DNA of 64,000 nt from contig NZ_ATCL01000020.1 in NCBI RefSeq assembly GCF_000416965.1, positions 124,001-188,000 on the forward strand, given 5' to 3'. The DNA comes from Exiguobacterium chiriqhucha RW-2 (GTDB taxonomy: Bacteria > Bacillota > Bacilli > Exiguobacteriales > Exiguobacteriaceae). Positions 59,311 to 64,000 of this stretch are shown piece by piece. A program made the translations under genes and the position numbers. The notes under the pieces were generated by a model, which was given only the letters and a program-made list of their open reading frames with translations, was not told the origin of the DNA and searched no databases. Position 1 is the first letter of the stretch; every line of letters starts with the position of its first letter.

Positions 59311-59757
59311 TTAGTCCCAATAATGGAAGATGACGTTACCAATTGTTTCTGGTTCCCAATATTCGATTTCTCCGCGTTCCGCCTTGTTCAGAAACGGCTG
59401 TAGCGACAAATCGAACCGCTCATTCAACTCCGCCGCTGATGGGATTTGATATAAATCAGGAAACAAATCGGTCAGTTCGGGCACATCGATATACTCGTAC
59501 TGAAACGGTTCATATTTTGAGATGCCGATGACGGGATAAACTCTGCTGAGCAGCACATAGATGCTACGTCCACGGATGGTGATGGTCGCTTGGTCATAGT
59601 TCGGGGTGACCGAGTCCCCGAGGATGATGCTACACGTCCCACCTTTACGACGGGCGTAATCGAAACAAACCGTTCGGAACGATTGATCATCGAACTCGGG
59701 GGCGGGGCAGTCGCCGTATGAAAAGCCGGTGATGCATTCTGGTAAGATGAGCGTCAT
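59311..59757 (-). CDS. Hypothetical protein, coupled to the upstream membrane gene
   Basis: A 148-residue soluble protein I do not recognise. It starts MTLILPECITGFSYGDCPAP at ATG 59757, after GGAGGTGGCGTC, and ends IGNVIFHYWD. The middle is beta-rich (TITIRGRSIYVLLSRVYPVIG) and the C-terminal half acidic. ATG overlaps the stop of the gene at 59754-60029 (ATGA), so the pair is co-translated. No function is inferred. Confidence 0.7.
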   Translation of the reverse strand: MTLILPECITGFSYGDCPAPEFDDQSFRTVCFDYARRKGGTCSIILGDSVTPNYDQATITIRGRSIYVLLSRVYPVIGISKYEPFQYEYIDVPELTDLFPDLYQIPSAAELNERFDLSLQPFLNKAERGEIEYWEPETIGNVIFHYWD

Positions 59758-60029
59758 GACGCCACCTCCCCGATGATCCAAACCGAAACATTAAAAATCG
59801 TCACGAACAACGCGCCGGTGAGCGCGATATAGCTCCACACGACGCCCGTTCCTGATTTGGTCCGGCGTACCCCATCCGTTAAGATGAGCAACATGGCGCC
59901 GAATGACAAAAACGATAAGGCGGCAAACGAAGTCGGCCGGTCGAGCGTAGGAAACGCATCGAACACGAAATAGAGTCCGAGCGTGAGAACGGTTAACCCA
60001 GTCATGATCAGAAGTGGGAAGAAACGCAT
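59754..60029 (-). CDS. Small three-helix membrane protein
   Basis: A 91-residue protein with three hydrophobic helices (LLIMTGLTVLTLGLYFVF, FAALSFLSFGAMLLIL, YIALTGALFVTIFNVSVWII). ATG 60029 follows AAAGGTTGTG. The short loop between helices 2 and 3 is basic (DGVRRTKSG). It is the first gene of a two-gene unit with the unknown soluble protein. Family not recognised. Confidence 0.65.
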   Translation of the reverse strand: MRFFPLLIMTGLTVLTLGLYFVFDAFPTLDRPTSFAALSFLSFGAMLLILTDGVRRTKSGTGVVWSYIALTGALFVTIFNVSVWIIGEVAS

Positions 60030-60092
60030 AAAACACAACCTTTTCCATTTTCTCTCATCGTATCATGTGGGGTTGTCGAGCGTATACGTGAA

Positions 60093-60641
60093 TCAGAGTT
60101 GCTTCGTCGTGATTTTTACGGGCTCGCCACCGAACTTCTCGTACGCCTCGTCCATGTTTTTCGTATACAGCTCGATGACGTTCTTGCTCGGGTCTTTAAA
60201 GTAGGCCGAGCGCTCTTTGCCGTTGACCGTCTCGTCTTCGTCCCACGTCCGGAGCTTCGTCGGGATGTTTGACGCCTCTAATACCTCGAGCGCTTGGTCG
60301 AACGAGTCCATCGGCACATAGAACGCGCAGTGGACGTGGGCGCCGCCCTCATCATAGAGCGTATCCCACTCGGTCACCTCTTCTTGCCGATTCGATTCTT
60401 CTTCCGATGTGAAATCACGTTTCAGCCAGAGGCCGAGACGGGTGTTCCCCCCGACATAGAGCCACGTCGCCCATGGTTCGTCCGCCTGTTCCTGTGCTTC
60501 GCTCGGCTCGGCATCGTCACCGACCCATTGTTCGACGACGGGAAGTCCGAGCTTGCCGTGCCAAAAGTCGACGGCCTCCGCCATATCGGTCACTTCTAAC
60601 ACGAGTTCACACAGGCCACTGATTGGAATACGTTTCGTCAT
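60093..60641 (-). CDS. VOC (glyoxalase/bleomycin resistance) superfamily protein
   Basis: A 182-residue vicinal-oxygen-chelate fold protein: GLCELVLEVTDMAEAVDFWHGKLGLP opens the first module and AHVHCAFYVPMDSFDQALEVL the second, ending YFKDPSKNVIELY with a metal-ligand Glu. Dioxygenases, glyoxalases and antibiotic-binding proteins share this fold; no substrate is suggested. An insertion rich in acidic residues (about 40-55) is unusual. ATG 60641 follows GGAGGGACTATGT. Confidence 0.82.
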   Translation of the reverse strand: MTKRIPISGLCELVLEVTDMAEAVDFWHGKLGLPVVEQWVGDDAEPSEAQEQADEPWATWLYVGGNTRLGLWLKRDFTSEEESNRQEEVTEWDTLYDEGGAHVHCAFYVPMDSFDQALEVLEASNIPTKLRTWDEDETVNGKERSAYFKDPSKNVIELYTKNMDEAYEKFGGEPVKITTKQL

Positions 60642-60757
60642 ACATAGTCCCTCCTTCATAGGTTCACTCGAACAGTTCCCGCTTTGATTCGACGAAAAAC
60701 GTGCATAGCCGTCCAATTGTTCGGGAAATGGAATAACAATTGAGAGGGGAGAAGTGT

Positions 60758-61444
60758 ATGCGATTGATCAGTCTGGTCAGTGTCCTTGTTTTTTTTATCA
60801 TCGAATGGTTTATGCTCGGTCGTCTGTTTGCCGCCATCGACGAACGTTTAGCGACGGGCGAATGGACAAACAATCTGTTGTTCCGGGTCGTCGTCGAGTC
60901 GGAGCGGGCGTCGACCGTCCTGTTAGTCTTATTCGCGACGTTCTTCGTGCTCGGTATCATCATGCATTGGGTGTTGTCGACTCATCGCTCTTGGTCCGTA
61001 ACGCTCGGGACGGTCGGGGTGGCCTGGGTCGTACCAGCCCTGCTCGCGATTGTGGCTTGGTTCATCCCAAATCCATACATCCAGCTCGCCATCATCGTGT
61101 TGCAGTTGTCGTTCATCCCGCTCATCCCGTTCGTCGGACAGACGGTGCGGCTCGGTCATGTCGTGCTCAACTGGGGTGTCCATGTCGTTGCCGCAGGTCT
61201 CGTGTTGTTGATTCAGCGGCCATCTTTGGAGCAATTGTTCCGCATCGAGCGGACCGAACTGTTCGAGCGGCTCGAAGGGTATGTCAATTCGGGCGAGTTG
61301 GAACGGTTCGAACGGTTGCTTGAAACCGTGGACTTAGATCAACTTGAACGGATCTTGAACCGAATCGATCTCGATCAACTCATTCAAATCTTGGAACGGG
61401 TCGACCTCGATCAACTTGAGCGCATCTTGAACCTGTTCAGTTAG
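60758..61444 (+). CDS. Membrane protein with C-terminal leucine/aspartate repeats
   Basis: A 228-residue protein I do not recognise. About four or five hydrophobic helices fill residues 1-155. The last 65 residues are amphipathic and repetitive: LERFERLLETV, then three 12-residue units VDLDQLERILNR, IDLDQLIQILER and VDLDQLERILNL. Such units suggest a helical stack or coiled coil on the cytoplasmic side that could mediate self-association. ATG 60758 follows GAGAGGGGAGAAG. It is followed closely by recD2. Confidence 0.7.
   Translation: MRLISLVSVLVFFIIEWFMLGRLFAAIDERLATGEWTNNLLFRVVVESERASTVLLVLFATFFVLGIIMHWVLSTHRSWSVTLGTVGVAWVVPALLAIVAWFIPNPYIQLAIIVLQLSFIPLIPFVGQTVRLGHVVLNWGVHVVAAGLVLLIQRPSLEQLFRIERTELFERLEGYVNSGELERFERLLETVDLDQLERILNRIDLDQLIQILERVDLDQLERILNLFS
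61328..61435 (+). repeat. Three tandem 36-bp repeats in the 3' end of the membrane-protein gene
   Basis: Units 61328-61363, 61364-61399 and 61400-61435 encode the 12-residue repeats. Units 1 and 3 are the closest; all share GATCAACT at the same offset. Confidence 0.85.
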
Positions 61445-61511
61445 GCGATTTGTCCTATCGTTTCAACTCGGGCTATAATGGGGGATGGAAAACTAGCTGG
61501 AGGTGGCTCGA

Positions 61512-63722
61512 ATGATGGCAGCACCTTACGAGTTGACAGGAAAAGTCATCCGCGTCCTGTTTCAATCGGAAGAAGAAGCGCACACGATCGCGCTCGTACG
61601 TATAAAAGAAAAGAATTTTGAGACAGACGAGACCGAGATGGTCATCGCCGGTGTCGGCGTCGGCATTGAAAAAGGTGAGACATACAAAGCGCACGGGCGT
61701 CTCGTCGACCATCCCCGGTTCGGGAAACAGATGAAGGCCGAGTGGATTCGTCGTGTCGTCCCGATGACGAAGCGCGCGGCCGTCCGCTTTTTAACGAACG
61801 GTTCGTTCCCTGGAATCGGACAAAAGACGGCCCAGAAGATTGCTGACGCACTCGGAGACGACTGTATCGATCAAATCGTCAAGCATCCGAGCCTTTTGTC
61901 AAACGTCGACGGCTTGAAAGAGAAACAAGCCCGCGTCATCACCGAACGGTTGAACATCTTGTATGGGGTCGACCAGTTGCTATTGTTTTTGGCGCCGTTC
62001 GACGTGACACCGCGCCTCGCCTCAAAGATTCATAAAGAGTATGAAGGACGGGCGATGGAGACGATTGAAAAAAATCCATACGCCCTCATGTATGATGTCC
62101 CTGGTATCGGCTTCAAGACGGCCGATGCCATCGCCGCTCACTTCGGAATTCAAGGAATTCATCCGGAACGGATTGCTGCGGCCGTGTTATACGTGCTCGA
62201 GCTCGAGCAAGGAAACGGGCATTTGTTCGTCACGGCCGACCAACTCGCGAACGAGATGCCGCGCATCATCGGCGGCGACCCGGGTGAGGCACTCGTCTCG
62301 GCGCTCGAGACGCTCGCGAACGATGAGCGAGTCATCGTCGAAGACGGGGTCGTCTATCATCCGCGCGTGTACCGGGCCGAACAAAAAGCGGCCGAAGAAC
62401 TCGCGCGCATCATGTCGACCTCGACGACAGAAGACGTCGATATGACGACGATTTTCGATGCGGTCGGACGCGTCGAAGAGATGTTCTCGATTGAGTATGC
62501 GAAACAACAACGAGAAGCGATTGAACTCGCTTTGAAGTCGCCGCTCATGGTACTCACCGGTGGACCGGGTACCGGGAAGACGACCGTCGTCCGCGGCATC
62601 ATCCACGCGCTTAGCGATGTGTTCGATTGGAAGCTCGAACCGGTACAGAATCAACCGTTCCCGTTCGTGCTCGCCGCACCGACCGGACGAGCTGCGAAAC
62701 GGCTCAGTGAGTCGACGGGCTTACCGGCGTCGACGATTCACCGCCTCTTGAAGTTCGATGGCAGTTCGTTCCAAGTCGATGACACGAATCCGCTCGTCGG
62801 AAAAGTGCTCATCGTCGATGAGGCGTCGATGATCGATATCTTCTTGTTCCGAAGTCTGCTCCGGGCCGTGCCGAACGGGATGAAGATTCTCTTCGTCGGG
62901 GACCGTGATCAATTGCCTTCGGTCGGACCGGGCCAAGTGCTCGCCGATTTGATGGCGACCGACGGCATCCCGGTCGTCCGCCTTGATGTCGTCCATCGGC
63001 AGGCGTCCGAGTCGAGCATCCTGCGCCTGGCGCACGCGCTCAACGCGAAACAGATGCCGGACGATTTGCTCGCGGCGCTGCCGGACCGCCGTTTCTATAC
63101 GGCCAACCAAGAGACGGCACTTCAAGCCATCTGCCAAATGGCAGGGGCCGCACTACGAAAAGGCTATTCACCGTTCGATATCCAAGTGCTCGCGCCGACG
63201 TACCGCGGGGTATGCGGCATCGACGGCTTGAACGAGGCACTTCAAAACGTGTTCAATCCGAAATCGGCGGCCCGGGAAGTGAAGCACGGCAACCGGACGT
63301 ATCGAAACGGGGACAAAGTGCTCCAACTCGTCAATAACGCCGAGGAGAACGTCTACAACGGTGACATCGGCGAAATCACGAACATCTTTTACGCCAAAGA
63401 GAACGTCGACAAGGTCGATAAAATCTATATCCGTTTCGATCAAACCGAGGTCGAGTATAACCGGAGCGAATGGGACCAATTCACCCACGCCTACGCCATC
63501 ACCATTCATAAGTCGCAAGGGTCCGAGTTCCCGATCGTGCTCATGCCCGTCTTCTTTAACGGCGGCTTCCGCTCGTCGCGCAACTTGATTTACACGGCTG
63601 TCACGCGGGCGAAGAAGAGCCTGCTCTTGTTCGGGGACGTGCGTGCGCTCGAGGCGGCGACACGGGAAGAGGAACCGGTGCGGCGGACGAAACTCGTCGA
63701 GCGGCTAGGCGGCAAGTCTTGA
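61512..63722 (+). CDS. recD2: SF1B DNA helicase RecD2
   Basis: 5'-3' helicase of the RecD2/TraA type (YrrC in B. subtilis), not part of RecBCD. The N-terminal OB-like region and tandem helix-hairpin-helix motifs (SFPGIGQKTAQKIAD, VPGIGFKTADAIA) mark RecD2. Motif I is LTGGPGTGKTTVVRG, then PTGRAAKRLSE (Ia), LIVDEASMID (II), VGDRDQLPSVGPG (III) and YAITIHKSQGSEFPIV (V). About 736 residues. ATG 61512 follows GGAGGTGG. It precedes the alaS leader, whose promoter begins over its stop. Confidence 0.95.
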   Translation: MMAAPYELTGKVIRVLFQSEEEAHTIALVRIKEKNFETDETEMVIAGVGVGIEKGETYKAHGRLVDHPRFGKQMKAEWIRRVVPMTKRAAVRFLTNGSFPGIGQKTAQKIADALGDDCIDQIVKHPSLLSNVDGLKEKQARVITERLNILYGVDQLLLFLAPFDVTPRLASKIHKEYEGRAMETIEKNPYALMYDVPGIGFKTADAIAAHFGIQGIHPERIAAAVLYVLELEQGNGHLFVTADQLANEMPRIIGGDPGEALVSALETLANDERVIVEDGVVYHPRVYRAEQKAAEELARIMSTSTTEDVDMTTIFDAVGRVEEMFSIEYAKQQREAIELALKSPLMVLTGGPGTGKTTVVRGIIHALSDVFDWKLEPVQNQPFPFVLAAPTGRAAKRLSESTGLPASTIHRLLKFDGSSFQVDDTNPLVGKVLIVDEASMIDIFLFRSLLRAVPNGMKILFVGDRDQLPSVGPGQVLADLMATDGIPVVRLDVVHRQASESSILRLAHALNAKQMPDDLLAALPDRRFYTANQETALQAICQMAGAALRKGYSPFDIQVLAPTYRGVCGIDGLNEALQNVFNPKSAAREVKHGNRTYRNGDKVLQLVNNAEENVYNGDIGEITNIFYAKENVDKVDKIYIRFDQTEVEYNRSEWDQFTHAYAITIHKSQGSEFPIVLMPVFFNGGFRSSRNLIYTAVTRAKKSLLLFGDVRALEAATREEEPVRRTKLVERLGGKS

Positions 63723-63747
63723 CGTCTCCCGATTGACGTGTGATAAT
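63719..63747 (+). promoter_or_regulatory. Promoter of the alaS T-box leader
   Basis: TTGACG overlapping the recD2 stop, 17 bp, GATAAT. Confidence 0.75.
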
Positions 63748-63754
63748 GACCAAT

Positions 63755-64000
63755 AGAAAACTGAAACGATTAAAGACGATGAAGGAAATGAGTACGTCGT
63801 AACCGCCTCACCAGAGACATCTTCCTAGGCTGTGAGAAGATGGGGGTCCGGTCGACCGAAGCTAGTCTGGAGTCCCCACTCACCCTGGGCGCCTCATCCG
63901 CGTTATCGGATGTTCGAGGCACGGCTTTGCCGTGCGAACGAGGGTGGTACCACGAAGCGATGCTTTCGTCCCTTTCCACAGGGATGAGCATCGCTTTTTT
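63755..64000 (+). promoter_or_regulatory. T-box riboswitch, Ala specifier (expected to control alaS)
   Basis: Stem I contains GAGTACGTCG, and the 3' side of the specifier loop reads CGAAGCTAGTC, with GCT (Ala) at 63861-63863. The T-box AACGAGGGTGGTACCACG is at 63937-63954. The terminator AGCGATGCT/AGCATCGCT (63956-63995) with a T-run reaches the window end. The controlled gene lies outside; alaS is expected from both codon and synteny. Confidence 0.92.

Overview
The window looks like chromosomal DNA of a low-GC Gram-positive of the order Bacillales, most probably Exiguobacterium (inference). The DNA is moderately GC-rich. Gene order follows Bacillus subtilis blocks closely: maf-radC-mreBCD-minCD, rplU-prp-rpmA-(spo0B)-obg, nifS/niaR<>nadBCA, ruvAB-queA-tgt-yajC-secDF-recJ-apt-relA-dtd-hisS-aspS, and 6S RNA-tcdA-rarA-cymR-iscS-mnmA-TPR-recD2-[alaS]. 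The sporulation genes spoIVFA/FB that lie between minD and rplU in B. subtilis are absent and an rng gene sits there instead. The spo0B position next to obg is kept by a short H-box protein. Both points fit a non-spore-forming member of the group.

Layout. 1-4.7 kb: the 3' part of a type IV pilus operon (pilC, a major pilin, prepilin peptidase, a PilM-PilN fusion, PilO). 4.9-6.1 kb: maf and radC. 6.1-9.2 kb: an AT-rich island with a SIR2-domain protein (candidate anti-phage NADase), an IS3-type transposase relic and an orphan membrane protein. A DUF2785-type gene follows. 10.4-19.9 kb: cell shape and division (mreBCD, minCD), rng, the L21/Prp/L27 operon with a leader, the Spo0B-like protein, obg and a CNNM/CBS membrane protein. 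20-26.7 kb: a NIPSNAP-Nudix fusion, DedA, then the NAD regulon (niaR and nifS divergent from nadBCA). 26.7-45.3 kb: Holliday-junction resolution, queuosine tRNA synthesis, Sec accessory proteins, a chemoreceptor, a ZIP metal transporter, recJ, apt, relA, dtd and a T-box-controlled hisS-aspS operon. 45.3-53.4 kb: accessory genes, including an ABC exporter, a solo IS605-type TnpB element and a CRY-DASH-like photolyase. 53.4-64 kb: 6S RNA, tcdA, rarA, the cysteine regulator cymR with iscS and mnmA, a TPR protein, small unknowns, recD2 and the complete T-box leader of the next gene (alaS expected, Ala specifier GCT).

The most important observation concerns data quality. The first membrane segment of secF is encoded by an exact 24-base copy of the reverse complement of the Illumina P7 adapter followed by ten A residues (35325-35358). 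That stretch is an assembly artefact and not biology. The most plausible under-described biology is the SIR2 island between radC and mreB. Also of interest are a membrane protein ending in three near-identical 12-residue repeats, a LexA-like box between rarA and cymR, a pilin gene with a sharp internal composition switch, and an untracked 38-residue basic protein.
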